Source: Methylomonas sp. MK1 (lineage in GTDB: Bacteria; Pseudomonadota; Gammaproteobacteria; Methylococcales; Methylomonadaceae). From it: a DNA stretch of 64,000 nucleotides. The stretch lies in assembly GCF_000365425.1 (NCBI RefSeq), contig NZ_AQOV01000001.1, forward strand, positions 1,116,001 through 1,180,000. Direction: 5' to 3'. The notes below the pieces were generated by a model. It was not told where the DNA came from. It saw only the letters and a list, made by a program, of their open reading frames with translations, and did no database searches. Of the stretch, positions 55,677 to 64,000 are shown in pieces (positions within the stretch are counted from its first letter, which is position 1; every line of letters starts with the position of its first letter). The position numbers were made by a program, and so were the translations under genes.

Positions 55677-56214
55677 AGAAATCGGCATCGTTAAACAACA
55701 CGCGCTGTTGCTACACAGCGCCGAGGAAGTCGAAGCGGCGTTGGACGGCATGGCGGCGGCGATCACCGACAAACTGCAAGACAGCAATCCGTTGGTGTTG
55801 TGCGTCATCAACGGCGGCATCATCGCTACCGGCAAATTACTGCCCCGCCTGGACTTTCCGTTAAATCTGGACAGCGTCCACGCTAGCCGTTACCGCAACG
55901 CCACCTCGGGCAGCGACATACATTGGTTGTTTAAACCCACGACACCGTTGGCCGGCCGTACGGTATTGGTGGTGGACGATATTCTCGACGAAGGCCATAC
56001 GCTGCATGCTATTGTCGAATATTGCCGGGAGCAAGGTGCCAGCGCCGTTTATACCGCTGCGCTGTTCGACAAAGATTTGCAAGTTACCAAGCCCATCGAG
56101 CCCGACTTTATCGGTCTCAAGGTCGCCAATCATTATTTGTTTGGTTACGGCATGGATTACAAGGGTTATCTTAGAAATGCGCCAGGCGTATTTGCCTGCA
56201 AGGACGTGTTATGA
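55660..56214 (+). CDS. hpt: Hypoxanthine-guanine phosphoribosyltransferase
   Basis: 184 residues of a type I PRTase: the PRPP loop VLVVDDILDEGHTLHAI, VINGGIIATGKLL, and a C-terminal base-binding segment IGLKVANHYLFGYGMDY. It salvages hypoxanthine or guanine to nucleotides. I chose ATG 55660 with GGAG upstream; it overlaps nagZ by 17 bp. It lies just before the methylthioinosine phosphorylase gene, whose product hypoxanthine is its substrate. Confidence 0.92.
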   Translation: MNPMLEEIGIVKQHALLLHSAEEVEAALDGMAAAITDKLQDSNPLVLCVINGGIIATGKLLPRLDFPLNLDSVHASRYRNATSGSDIHWLFKPTTPLAGRTVLVVDDILDEGHTLHAIVEYCREQGASAVYTAALFDKDLQVTKPIEPDFIGLKVANHYLFGYGMDYKGYLRNAPGVFACKDVL

Positions 56215-56951
56215 CATTAGCTATCATCGGCGGTACCGGCCTCACCCAAATCGAAGAACTCACCATCACTGGTGAAGAACGCCTGACCACGCCTTTCGGC
56301 GAACCATCCGCGCCTTATCTGCTTGGTGAGCTAAATGGCAAGAAATTGGTGTTCCTGGCCAGACACGGCAATCCGCACCGGATTCCGCCGCACAAGATCA
56401 GCTACCGGGCCAATATCTGGGGTTTAAAACAGCTGGGCGTTTCCGAGATTATCGGCGTCGCGGCGGTCGGCGGTATCGGCGCAAAGATGGCACCGGCCGT
56501 TATTGCCATTCCGGATCAATTGATAGACTACAGCTACGGCCGGGAGCATACGTTTTTTGCCGACGATCTGGAGCATGTCACACATATCGATTTCACCGAG
56601 CCCTACACACCGTCGCTACGCGCGCGCATTATGCAAGCCGCGCAACAGGCAAACATTTCGATAACTCCCTCAGGCACTTACGGCTGCACCCAAGGGCCGC
56701 GGCTGGAAACTGTAGCCGAAATCAAACGTATGGCTAACGACGGTTGCGACTTGGTGGGCATGACCGGGATGCCGGAAGCAGCGCTGGCACGGGAACTGGG
56801 CTTGGCTTATGCCAATATCTCGGTGGTAGCCAATTGGGCGGCCGGCGTGGTGGAGGGTGAAATCACCATGGCCGAGATCGAGAAAAACTTGGAAGTTGGC
56901 ATGGCCAATGCCATCGCCTTGCTGAAAGCAACGGTATTGTTTAACGACTAG
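56211..56951 (+). CDS. S-methyl-5'-thioinosine/thioadenosine phosphorylase
   Basis: 246 residues of the PNP/MTAP family: AIIGGTGL at the phosphate site, FLARHGNPHRIPPHKI, GTYGCTQGPRLETVAEI and GMTGMPEAALARELG. The order nagZ-hpt-this gene is that of Pseudomonas, whose enzyme prefers methylthioinosine, so MTIP activity is more likely than MTAP. It overlaps hpt by 4 bp, matching release of hypoxanthine for the PRTase. Confidence 0.92.
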   Translation: MTLAIIGGTGLTQIEELTITGEERLTTPFGEPSAPYLLGELNGKKLVFLARHGNPHRIPPHKISYRANIWGLKQLGVSEIIGVAAVGGIGAKMAPAVIAIPDQLIDYSYGREHTFFADDLEHVTHIDFTEPYTPSLRARIMQAAQQANISITPSGTYGCTQGPRLETVAEIKRMANDGCDLVGMTGMPEAALARELGLAYANISVVANWAAGVVEGEITMAEIEKNLEVGMANAIALLKATVLFND

Positions 56952-56963
56952 CAGAAACAGAAA

Positions 56964-57001
56964 CGGATTTTGACGGGGCCCGGATGCCCCACCAAAATCC
57001 G
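56964..57001 (+). terminator. Long hairpin after the phosphorylase gene
   Basis: CGGATTTTG pairs with CAAAATCCG, enclosing a second stem GGGGC/GCCCC. This 14-bp two-part stem starts 13 bases after the stop; the U-run is weak. Confidence 0.6.
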
Positions 57002-57048
57002 CAAATTTGGGAAACGCAGATTACATTTCCCGAAACGCTGAAAAGAGC

Positions 57049-57243
57049 TTATCTTTTCGCGCCACCGCTGTGAAGTACATCATTGCGGTAAGCTGAGTTG
57101 GCGGAGTCTTCGGCGATATTTTTTGCCGCGGTAGCATATTTATCATGCTCGGCATTTTTTACCATCAGTACAGCGCCAGCCGCCAAGACGACAGCAATGA
57201 CGATATAGAGCCAGAAATTATCTTTTTCTTGTACTTCACTCAT
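57049..57243 (-). CDS. Small single-span membrane protein, paralog
   Basis: 64 residues: MSEVQEKDNFWLY, one membrane span (about 12-28) and a polar tail (NAEHDKYATAAKNIAED...). It is a paralog of the protein encoded at 31541-31726: both start with a short acidic/basic cap and EKDNFxLYxV, then the span, then a Lys/Glu-rich tail. I chose ATG 57243, preceded by AAGGAAGG; upstream frame is non-coding. A perfect FNR box lies 86-99 bp upstream, shared with the divergent soxY. Confidence 0.78.
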   Translation of the reverse strand: MSEVQEKDNFWLYIVIAVVLAAGAVLMVKNAEHDKYATAAKNIAEDSANSAYRNDVLHSGGAKR

Positions 57244-57328
57244 TTTGTACCTTCCTTTTGTTGTTTGTGATGGTGGTGCTGAAAAAATTTCAACGGGGCA
57301 AAAGATAACAAGCCGAGGCTTAAATTTT

Positions 57329-57342
57329 TTGATATACATCAA
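57329..57342. promoter_or_regulatory. FNR box
   Basis: TTGATATACATCAA is a perfect TTGAT-N4-ATCAA match between two divergent genes: 93 bp from the small membrane protein start and 31 bp from the soxY ATG. The spacing fits activation of the leftward gene, or repression of soxY. Confidence 0.65.
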
Positions 57343-57365
57343 ACTTTTTATGGTTATTAAAATTT

Positions 57366-57824
57366 ATGCCTAGTCGCCGCCTATTTCTAAAGCACTCCGG
57401 TATTTTGCTGGCCGGGACTTTATTGACCGGCAAATCCGCAAGCGCACTTGCCGAGAGGTTGGCGAAACATTTTGCCGCCGACGACTTCGTCGCCCTCTAC
57501 TCGCAGCTTATCGATCAGCGAACGGTGATTGATAGCGATAAACTCAATTTGATCCTGCCCGAGATTGCCGAAGATGGCGCAGTGGTGCCGGTGAGCATTG
57601 CTAGTGAGCTGGACGGCATCGAGAAACTGTATCTATTCGCCGATAAAAATCCTACGCCGCTGCTGGCGGAATTCGAACTCACGCCACTGATAGCACCCTT
57701 CATCACCGCGCGGATTAAATTAGCCGAATCTTGCAACGTGATTTTGCTTGCGGAACATAACGGAGAGCTATTGCGCACCAGCCGTTGGGTGAATGTGATG
57801 CGCGGCGGCTGTGGAACAGGTTGA
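57366..57824 (+). CDS. soxY: Thiosulfate carrier subunit SoxY
   Basis: 152 residues. A twin-arginine signal (SRRLFLK), then the SoxY immunoglobulin-like domain and a C-terminal swinging arm with the sulfur-carrying Cys in GGCGTG; most SoxY end in GGCGG, so two extra residues are present. With SoxZ it carries sulfur intermediates in the periplasm. It is directly followed by soxZ; soxXA, soxB and soxCD are not in the window. Confidence 0.92.
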   Translation: MPSRRLFLKHSGILLAGTLLTGKSASALAERLAKHFAADDFVALYSQLIDQRTVIDSDKLNLILPEIAEDGAVVPVSIASELDGIEKLYLFADKNPTPLLAEFELTPLIAPFITARIKLAESCNVILLAEHNGELLRTSRWVNVMRGGCGTG

Positions 57825-57825
57825 G

Positions 57826-58134
57826 ATGAACAACAGCATAAAAATCAGAAGCCAACGGCGCGACGGCTACATAGAAGTTAAATTGCTGATTACGCATCCG
57901 ATGGAAAACGGCCGCAATCGCGACGCTAACGGCGAATTGATTCCGGCGCATTTTATCGAGCGGTTGGTGGTTAAATTAAACGATCAACTAATCCTAACCA
58001 CCAACATGGCCGGCAGCATCTCCAAAAATCCGTTTTTTACGTTTAGATTGATAGCAAACAGCGGCGATAGGCTCAGCGCCGAATGGGCTGACAATAGACA
58101 AAACCAAGATCACGCGGAGCACGTGCTCGACTGA
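57826..58134 (+). CDS. soxZ: Thiosulfate carrier subunit SoxZ
   Basis: 102 residues starting MNNSIKIRSQRRDGYIEVK, the usual SoxZ opening, with LLITHPMENGRNRD and PAHFIERL. It has no signal peptide and is exported in complex with SoxY. I chose ATG 57826, preceded by AGGT and only one base from the soxY stop; a GTG five codons earlier is possible but overlaps soxY. Confidence 0.93.
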   Translation: MNNSIKIRSQRRDGYIEVKLLITHPMENGRNRDANGELIPAHFIERLVVKLNDQLILTTNMAGSISKNPFFTFRLIANSGDRLSAEWADNRQNQDHAEHVLD

Positions 58135-58142
58135 AGCAAAGG

Positions 58143-59105
58143 CTAGTTAAGAATAATTTCGGCGGTCTGATTCCGGGCGCTGGCCACCAAAAAACTTAAC
58201 GGCGATGCGGCGAATTGCCGTTCCAACTGCGCCAGCAACTCTGCCGCCCGTTGCGGATTGGCAACCGCGCAAAATCCGGTCGGCCCCCACGAGGTCTGGC
58301 CTATCGCCACGGCCCCTTGCACGGCGAGACTAGCCATTGCCGCCGCGACATCCGGGCTGGTAAACACCCCGCCCTGTACCGGCGCGAAATGCTCACCCAC
58401 CGCCTGTTGCAGGGAGGTAATCACTTCGCCGAATTTATCAAGATCGCATTCCGCCAGAGCCGGCAAACCCTGCATCAACAGCAAGTAACATAAGCGCTCG
58501 GCCTGGGCTTGCGGAAACGGCGGCAATTGCTGAAAAGCGCTGACTTCCTGTTCGCCATGCAAACCTTGGCCGCGTTGATCGAACACCAAAATAAATCGCC
58601 AGTCTTCCGGCACCGCCATTTGCGCGACCATTGGCGGGGTTTTGGTGTCCGGTCCGCGACCGCCATCCACTACCAAGCCGCCTGTTTCGAAGATACCGAT
58701 ACCAATACCGGAACGCGCGCCGCGATCGGAGAGTTGCGCTATTTCCCGCACCGACAGACCCAAATCGTAAAAAGCATTCAACGCGGCACCAACAGCCAAA
58801 GCCATTTGCGTACCGGATCCTAATCCAATGTGTTCAGGGATGGCATTATCGATAGTGATATTGAGTGCATCGGAAACGCCTAGCAATTGACAAAATTGCC
58901 GGGTACATTTCAGGGCGCGCTCCGCTGACGGACCGCTGACTTGCAGGCTATCCGCCGCGCTTATGGTGAGCCTGGTATTGATTTCGTTCAGCGCCAAACC
59001 GATGCTACCGAAATGCCGCCCCAACGCGCCACTTAAATCGATAAAGCCCATATGTAAGCGAGCCGGAGCTATGACCGTGACTGATTGGTACCGCGCTTTC
59101 ACCAC
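58143..59105 (-). CDS. Beta-ribofuranosylaminobenzene 5'-phosphate synthase
   Basis: 320 residues of the GHMP-kinase fold: ARLHMGFIDLSGALGRHFGSIG and the phosphate loop PEHIGLGSGTQMALAVG, with SWGPTGFCAV near the end. It condenses p-hydroxybenzoate or p-aminobenzoate with PRPP, the first committed step of methanopterin synthesis. In bacteria it marks organisms with the H4MPT formaldehyde route. It faces soxZ tail to tail (eight-base gap) and is followed upstream by a HAD phosphatase gene. Confidence 0.93.
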   Translation of the reverse strand: MVKARYQSVTVIAPARLHMGFIDLSGALGRHFGSIGLALNEINTRLTISAADSLQVSGPSAERALKCTRQFCQLLGVSDALNITIDNAIPEHIGLGSGTQMALAVGAALNAFYDLGLSVREIAQLSDRGARSGIGIGIFETGGLVVDGGRGPDTKTPPMVAQMAVPEDWRFILVFDQRGQGLHGEQEVSAFQQLPPFPQAQAERLCYLLLMQGLPALAECDLDKFGEVITSLQQAVGEHFAPVQGGVFTSPDVAAAMASLAVQGAVAIGQTSWGPTGFCAVANPQRAAELLAQLERQFAASPLSFLVASARNQTAEIILN

Positions 59106-59136
59106 CTGGATTCCGTCAAATACTAAGGAGCCGGCA

Positions 59137-59814
59137 TTATAGCGGATGATGTTGGCGGGCCGAGATAAAATCGGCCACTTGGTGTAGATCTTCCATTAGA
59201 AAATCGGCGTGTTCGACAGCCCAGGCATCCGCCGGATGGAATGACGGCACGAAGACGCAGGGCGTCCCAGCGGCTAGAGCGGCGCGGACGCCTGTCGGCG
59301 AATCTTCCAGCACCAAACAGTCCTCAACCGGTTGTGCCAGTTCTGCGGCAGCGCGCAAAAAAATATCCGGGGCCGGCTTTGCCGCGGCGACCATATCGCC
59401 GGCAACAATATACGAAAAAACATCCGACAATCCGGCCCAGGCCAAGCACTGTTGCGCCGCTGCCAGTGCGCTGTTAGTGGCCAGACAGAACGGCAAACGG
59501 TACTTAGCCAATACCTCCAATACGGCAAAAAGACCCGGTTTTACGGCGATACCGTGGTGCTGCACATGCGCGAGCCAATAAACGCTACTTAATTGCTGAA
59601 ACTTTTCCAGATTGAAACGAATCCCGCTTTGCTCCTGCAAACGCCGAGTCACCGTCATTCCGGAGCAACCGGTCAAGCCATCCCAAAATTCCGCCGGCAT
59701 CGCAAAACCAAGCTCATCGGCAGCGGCCTGCCAAGCTTTAACATAAGTCGGTTCACTATCCAAAACCAGACCGTCCATATCAAAAATAATCGCCCGCCAG
59801 CCCCGTTCCTTCAC
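59137..59814 (-). CDS. HAD-family phosphatase
   Basis: 225 residues of subfamily IA, beta-phosphoglucomutase/GPH type. Motif I is FDMDGLVLDSEP with the nucleophile Asp, motif II LATNS, motif III Lys in AAAKPAPDIF and motif IV VLEDSPTGVRAA. Substrate is not predictable. It overlaps the nucleotidyltransferase gene by 4 bp and lies 31 bp from the beta-RFAP synthase gene, all on one strand, so a role in H4MPT synthesis is possible but unproven. Confidence 0.88.
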   Translation of the reverse strand: MKERGWRAIIFDMDGLVLDSEPTYVKAWQAAADELGFAMPAEFWDGLTGCSGMTVTRRLQEQSGIRFNLEKFQQLSSVYWLAHVQHHGIAVKPGLFAVLEVLAKYRLPFCLATNSALAAAQQCLAWAGLSDVFSYIVAGDMVAAAKPAPDIFLRAAAELAQPVEDCLVLEDSPTGVRAALAAGTPCVFVPSFHPADAWAVEHADFLMEDLHQVADFISARQHHPL

Positions 59815-60737
59815 CGGATGACCTTAATAAATTCGCCTATGGCTTCCCGATTCGAACCGACTACTATGCGCTGGACACCGTCTTGATCGACTTCTAACTG
59901 CCCGGCCACGCGAATCCGTTCGCCGACTTGCGCCTGACCGTTATAAGTCGCGGTAAAACACACCACGCTATCGACTTGCGGATGCTTAATAACAAACCGA
60001 GCGGGATAATCGAAACTGAATTGGTCTTCACACACTTCGGCGTCGATAGTGACAAAGCCCAGTTTACGGTAACTTCTGTCCTGTGCTTCCGGGTCGGCAA
60101 TCGCCAGCGACAAATCGAATTTACGCCCATTGATCATGCCCTTGTTGTATTTGCGCTGCTCATGCCAGACATAGTCGTCAAAGGCAAAATCGCAGGCTCG
60201 CCGCTGGTAAGCCTCCAACCAATCTTCATCGTTTAATGCTTGGCAACGATCTTCGGCAATCAAGGCTTGGACGATATTGCGCGCACGATGAAACTCGCCG
60301 CGCTCGTAGCAAACCAGATCAATATCGGAACTATGTTTTTGCATACCCACCAGCAGCGAGCCGGTCACGCCGAATCGGCTAAGTGCCAAGCCATTGGCCC
60401 GCAACAAGCCGCACAGTTTATGCAAATCGGCCAATACCGGGTCGCCGGGTTCGTCAGCCAACAAACTTTGCAATATTTTTTGAGGTTGGTAATGCCGAAC
60501 AATAGCGGCGCTAGGCACGGCGTGTAAATGCGCATCGAGCAGCGCCGAATAATGCAGATACTGCGGGCAATATTGCTCAAGATGACGGTTCGCCAGCGCA
60601 GTGTCGACCTTACGCCAAACGCCCGCCAGGCAGAGGTAGCGCAGAAAACATAAAACCTTCCCATTTTCCTGGCCCTGAACTACGACGGCAAAAATCAATC
60701 CTTCCGCAGTTTCTATAAAATCTTTGGCTCGATACAC
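59811..60737 (-). CDS. Nucleotidyltransferase-fold protein
   Basis: 308 residues. The middle carries FGVTGSLLVGMQKHSSDIDLVCY, the GS-x(9-13)-DxD motif of the DNA polymerase beta superfamily, with a possible third acid in RKFDLSLAIAD. The N-terminal half (about 1-110) is of unknown type. The C-terminal about 90 residues look like a small beta domain (FVIKHPQVDSVVCFTATY, GERIRVAGQLEV). It resembles uncharacterised archaeal-type predicted nucleotidyltransferases. It overlaps the HAD gene by 4 bp. Function unknown; linkage to beta-RFAP synthase suggests cofactor synthesis. Confidence 0.78.
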   Translation of the reverse strand: MYRAKDFIETAEGLIFAVVVQGQENGKVLCFLRYLCLAGVWRKVDTALANRHLEQYCPQYLHYSALLDAHLHAVPSAAIVRHYQPQKILQSLLADEPGDPVLADLHKLCGLLRANGLALSRFGVTGSLLVGMQKHSSDIDLVCYERGEFHRARNIVQALIAEDRCQALNDEDWLEAYQRRACDFAFDDYVWHEQRKYNKGMINGRKFDLSLAIADPEAQDRSYRKLGFVTIDAEVCEDQFSFDYPARFVIKHPQVDSVVCFTATYNGQAQVGERIRVAGQLEVDQDGVQRIVVGSNREAIGEFIKVIR

Positions 60738-60740
60738 GAT

Positions 60741-61667
60741 TTAATTGACTTCCACCCGGTTACGACCGCTTTGCTTGGCCTTGTACAAAGCGGCATCCGC
60801 CGCTTCCAACATCTCCAGCGCAGTTCTATATTGGCCGACATAGGTTGCCACCCCCAAACTCAGGCTAATACACTGAGTCTCAGTCTCGCCGTAAACGAAG
60901 TTTTTTTCAAAAACTTGCCGGCGAATATTTTCAGCGAGTACACGCGCATGTTGTAACGACGTATCGGGCAGGATCGCTACGAACTCCTCGCCACCGTAAC
61001 GGCAAATGAGATCGCTGCTACGCTCCAATTGCTCCGTGAGAACTTTCGCCACTGCAATTAAACACCCGTCGCCTTGCGGGTGCCCTAAAGTATCGTTGTA
61101 TTTCTTAAAGTAATCGATATCGCAAATAATCAAAGACAACGGCGCTTTATTGCGGCGGGACAGCGCAAACTGCATGGATAGATTGCTATCGAAATGGCGG
61201 CGATTGCCCAAGCCGGTTAATTGATCGCGCAATGATAAACGCTCCAATTCCAGATTGGCTGCCTGCAATTCGCGCTGGGTTGTTTGCAGCTTTTGCCGCA
61301 TCACATAAATCCGCTCCATCGCGATCACTGTCAATCGCAATCGGGTAGGATTCAGCGGTTTAGGCAGATAGGCATCGCCGCCGGCCAAAATGCCGTTGAC
61401 AAACGATTGATCATCGTCATGCATGGTAAAAAAAATGATGGGAAACCAATCAGCCTTTTTTAACTCGCGGATTGCTTTAGTGGCCTCTATACCGGTCAGC
61501 AAGGGCATTTCCACATCCATCAGAATCAAGTCCACATCGTGGTCGGCGACATATTGCAAGGCTTCGGAACCGTTTTCCGCATAGGACACCGCATGCCCCA
61601 TTTCTTTTAGGCATTCCGCAACCAGCTGCCTGATCACTTTGCTATCATCGACCACCAATATTTTCAT
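60741..61667 (-). CDS. Response regulator with GGDEF domain
   Basis: 308 residues: a receiver domain (about 1-120) with acidic pocket DD (7-8), phospho-acceptor Asp51 in LILMDVEMP and a switch Lys (YLPKPLN), a short coiled coil (about 128-155), and a GGDEF domain (about 160-308) with the active GGEEF signature. It should make cyclic di-GMP when phosphorylated or dimerised. No partner histidine kinase is in the window. It lies three bases before the nucleotidyltransferase gene, which may be chance. Confidence 0.92.
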   Translation of the reverse strand: MKILVVDDSKVIRQLVAECLKEMGHAVSYAENGSEALQYVADHDVDLILMDVEMPLLTGIEATKAIRELKKADWFPIIFFTMHDDDQSFVNGILAGGDAYLPKPLNPTRLRLTVIAMERIYVMRQKLQTTQRELQAANLELERLSLRDQLTGLGNRRHFDSNLSMQFALSRRNKAPLSLIICDIDYFKKYNDTLGHPQGDGCLIAVAKVLTEQLERSSDLICRYGGEEFVAILPDTSLQHARVLAENIRRQVFEKNFVYGETETQCISLSLGVATYVGQYRTALEMLEAADAALYKAKQSGRNRVEVN

Positions 61668-61825
61668 TGTTCTTCTAGTTGGCTTAAGCAGACTCTAGGA
61701 TTCTAGCGTAATTCGCAGGGCTCACAGAAAACAATTGATAAAACCGGTTCAATCCCCTATCCTCGCCCGCTGGCTTTTCAGCCTAATAACCGTCCGTTAT
61801 TCCCCTCCAAACCTTAGGAGAAATC

Positions 61826-63382
61826 ATGAAAATCGGTGTTCCAAAAGAAGTTCACGACGGCGAAAAACGCGTCGCTACCACCCCAGAGGCCGCTGAAAAA
61901 ATCATCAAACTAGGTTTTGAAGTACTGGTGGAAAGCGGTGCCGGCGACAATGCCAATATTTCCGATGACGCTTATCGCGCGGCAGGCGTACAAGTCGTCG
62001 CCTCGGCACAGGAACTATGGCAAAACAGCGACATTGTCATGAAAGTCCGGGCGCCCGAATTTCATCCGCAGTTGGCTATCGACGAAGCCGACTTACTGCG
62101 AGAAGGCCAACAATTAATCAGCTTCATCTGGCCGGCGCAAAATGAAGCGCTGATGCAAAAACTGGCAGCGAAAAAAGTCTCGGTATTGGCGATGGACAGC
62201 GTGCCACGCATGTCCCGGGCGCAAAAAATGGATGCACTCAGCTCCATGGCCAACATCGCCGGTTACCGAGCCATCGTGGAAGCCGCCCAGCATTTTGGCC
62301 GCTTCTTCACCGGCCAAATCACCGCTGCCGGTAAAATCCCGCCCGCGAAAGTGTTGGTGATTGGCGCCGGCGTAGCCGGACTAGCGGCTATCGGCGCCGC
62401 GAAAGGCATGGGCGCCATTGTCCGCGCCTTCGACACCCGCCCAGAGGTAAAAGAACAAATTGAAAGTATGGACGCCGAGTTTCTGATGCTGGATTTTCAC
62501 GAAGACGGCACCGGTACCGGCGGTTACGCCAAAACCATGTCCAAGGAATTTATCGAAGCGGAGATGGCTTTGTTTGCCCAGCAAGCCAAGGAAGTAGACA
62601 TCATCGTCACCACCGCTTTGATCCCTGGCAAGCCCGCGCCCGAGCTGATTACCGCCGAGATGGTGGCGTCGATGAAACCCGGCAGCGTCATCGTGGATTT
62701 GGCCGCCGAACAAGGCGGTAACTGTGCCTTGACCGAGAAAAATCAGGTAGTGGTCAAACACGATGTGACTATCATTGGTTACACCAATTTACCCAGCCGC
62801 TTGGCCAATCAATCCAGCCAACTTTACGCCACCAACCTGCGGCATCTGCTCACCGATCTCACTCCCGGCAAGGACGGCAACACCGTCATCAATATGGAGG
62901 ATGAGGTGATTCGCGGCGCTACCGTGATTAAGGAAGGCAATATCACCTGGCCGCCACCACCGCCCAAACTATCTGCCGCGCCCAAACAGGCGGCAGCGAG
63001 CGAAGCGGCAGCCACTGTCGAAACCAAATCCTTAATACCGGAACCGATAAAACAATGGCTGCCGATAGCATTGGCTGCTCTGGTGTTCTTTGCGGTCGGC
63101 GCGACGGCACCTACCTCATTTTTGTCGCACTTCACGGTGTTTGTGTTGGCTTGCTTTGTCGGCTACCAAGTGATTTGGAACGTCTCACCGTCGCTACACA
63201 CGCCGTTAATGAGCGTGACTAATGCCATCAGCGGCATTATCGTCATCGGTGCCTTGGTGCAGGTATCCTCGCCTGACTCGATAATCGGCATTTTGTCCGC
63301 GGTGGCCATTCTGATCGCATCCATCAATATTGCCGGCGGCTTTCTCGTGACGCGCCGCATGCTTGAAATGTTTAGAAAATAA
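61826..63382 (+). CDS. pntA: NAD(P) transhydrogenase subunit alpha
   Basis: 518 residues: the NAD-binding domain I (about 1-380; [49 protein letters not shown]), a Pro/Ala linker and four C-terminal membrane spans (about 405-515). It couples proton flow to hydride transfer from NADH to NADP, supplying NADPH. TAGGAG lies six bases before the ATG. It is co-transcribed with pntB, which starts 10 bases later. Confidence 0.96.
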   Translation: MKIGVPKEVHDGEKRVATTPEAAEKIIKLGFEVLVESGAGDNANISDDAYRAAGVQVVASAQELWQNSDIVMKVRAPEFHPQLAIDEADLLREGQQLISFIWPAQNEALMQKLAAKKVSVLAMDSVPRMSRAQKMDALSSMANIAGYRAIVEAAQHFGRFFTGQITAAGKIPPAKVLVIGAGVAGLAAIGAAKGMGAIVRAFDTRPEVKEQIESMDAEFLMLDFHEDGTGTGGYAKTMSKEFIEAEMALFAQQAKEVDIIVTTALIPGKPAPELITAEMVASMKPGSVIVDLAAEQGGNCALTEKNQVVVKHDVTIIGYTNLPSRLANQSSQLYATNLRHLLTDLTPGKDGNTVINMEDEVIRGATVIKEGNITWPPPPPKLSAAPKQAAASEAAATVETKSLIPEPIKQWLPIALAALVFFAVGATAPTSFLSHFTVFVLACFVGYQVIWNVSPSLHTPLMSVTNAISGIIVIGALVQVSSPDSIIGILSAVAILIASINIAGGFLVTRRMLEMFRK

Positions 63383-63392
63383 GGAGAGCTAC

Positions 63393-64000
63393 ATGTCAAA
63401 CGGTCTAGTTACGATGGCGTACATCGCAGCCTCGATTCTATTCATACTCAGCCTCAGCGGTCTGAGCAAGCAGGACACGGCGCGCCGAGGCAACTATTAC
63501 GGGATGACCGGCATGGCGATTGCGATTGTCGCCACGGTATTCGGCGGCAGCGTGACCGCCTACGTGATACTCACGATTGCCTTGCTGATCGGTGGCTTCA
63601 TTGGTACCAAAGCCGCCGCCAAGGTGGAAATGACACAAATGCCGGAGCTGGTGGCATTGATGCACAGCTTGGTCGGTATGGCGGCGGTATTAGTCGGTTA
63701 CGCCAACGCCATGGATCATTCCAACAGCTTGGTCGGCGCAGAGAAAACCATTCACGAAGTCGAAACCTATATCGGTATTTTTATCGGTGCGGTGACATTT
63801 TCCGGCTCGGTCATCGCCTTCGGCAAGCTCTGCGGTCGCATCAGCGGCAAACCGATCTTGCTGCCCGCGCGGCATTGGTTGAATCTGGCCATGTTGGTCG
63901 CCACCGTGATCTTGGGTGGCAGCTTTTTGAGTGCGGCAGAATCCGGCGGCGGGACGATTCCGCTGGCGATTATGACCGTGATCGCCTTGGTATTTGGGGT
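63393..64000 (+). CDS. pntB: NAD(P) transhydrogenase subunit beta, cut by window end
   Basis: 202 codons are seen from ATG 63393. AAGGAGAG precedes the start. The visible part is the membrane domain: MAYIAASILFILSLSGLSKQ at the start, MTQMPELVALMHSLVGMAAV and later spans. The NADP-binding domain III lies outside. It forms the proton channel and the NADP site of the transhydrogenase with PntA. Confidence 0.95.
   Translation, partial: MSNGLVTMAYIAASILFILSLSGLSKQDTARRGNYYGMTGMAIAIVATVFGGSVTAYVILTIALLIGGFIGTKAAAKVEMTQMPELVALMHSLVGMAAVLVGYANAMDHSNSLVGAEKTIHEVETYIGIFIGAVTFSGSVIAFGKLCGRISGKPILLPARHWLNLAMLVATVILGGSFLSAAESGGGTIPLAIMTVIALVFG

Noticed and set aside
1..64000. CRISPR arrays, IS elements, prophage
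   Set aside because: No regularly spaced short repeats, transposase or phage genes were found; the one long repeat pair is a gene-segment duplication.

Overview
The window looks like chromosome of a gammaproteobacterial (type I) methanotroph close to Methylomonas. This is inferred from content, not from a database match. The evidence is a beta-RFAP synthase, a dihydropteroate-synthase-like protein and an archaeal-type flavoprotein of tetrahydromethanopterin biosynthesis, a bacteriohemerythrin, VPLPA/PEP-CTERM exported proteins, and gene orders typical of gammaproteobacteria (rpoZ-spoT-ridA-recG, ftsYEX, bioBFHCD, nagZ-hpt-mtnP). No tRNA, rRNA, CRISPR array, IS element or prophage was seen.

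Layout. 1-16.1 kb is an envelope region with two large dihaem MauG/cytochrome c peroxidase-like proteins, four complete VPLPA-type sorted proteins and one truncated exported protein, a TPR-sulfotransferase, and a TlpA/DUF4266/DUF3570 operon. The DUF3570 protein carries an in-frame near-copy of the neighbouring sorted protein. 16.4-22 kb holds birA-coaX-SPOR, a PilZ protein, tusDC and a BepA-like protease. 22-32.7 kb holds a candidate structured RNA, rpoZ-spoT-ridA-recG-ubiC, an SPFH/zinc-ribbon pair, a gamma carbonic anhydrase and small exported or membrane proteins. 32.6-42.4 kb holds ftsX-ftsE joined to a complete aa3-type cytochrome oxidase operon; at the junction, haem A synthase (CtaA/COX15) and FtsY are one uninterrupted 655-residue reading frame. 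42.6-48.2 kb holds a hemerythrin, bioDCHFB and comF. 48.2-60.7 kb mixes a MinD-like ATPase, H4MPT biosynthesis genes, a NifB-C-terminal-like protein, nucleotide and cell-wall salvage, soxYZ and a nucleotidyltransferase. 60.7-64 kb holds a GGDEF response regulator and pntA-pntB (pntB is cut by the window end).

How the genes may work together. Respiration and oxygen handling recur: the oxidase operon with its assembly factors, hemerythrin, transhydrogenase and two MauG-like proteins. FNR-type palindromes lie upstream of hemerythrin and between soxY and a small membrane protein, with weaker ones by the first MauG-like gene and the oxidase operon. Biotin synthesis appears to be controlled by BirA through an operator-like site beside bioB. 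The strongest candidates for something undescribed are the CtaA-FtsY fusion, the DUF3570 chimera with its inverted duplicate, a family of about 60-residue single-span membrane proteins found twice, and an 80-residue tandem repeat in the MinD-like protein.
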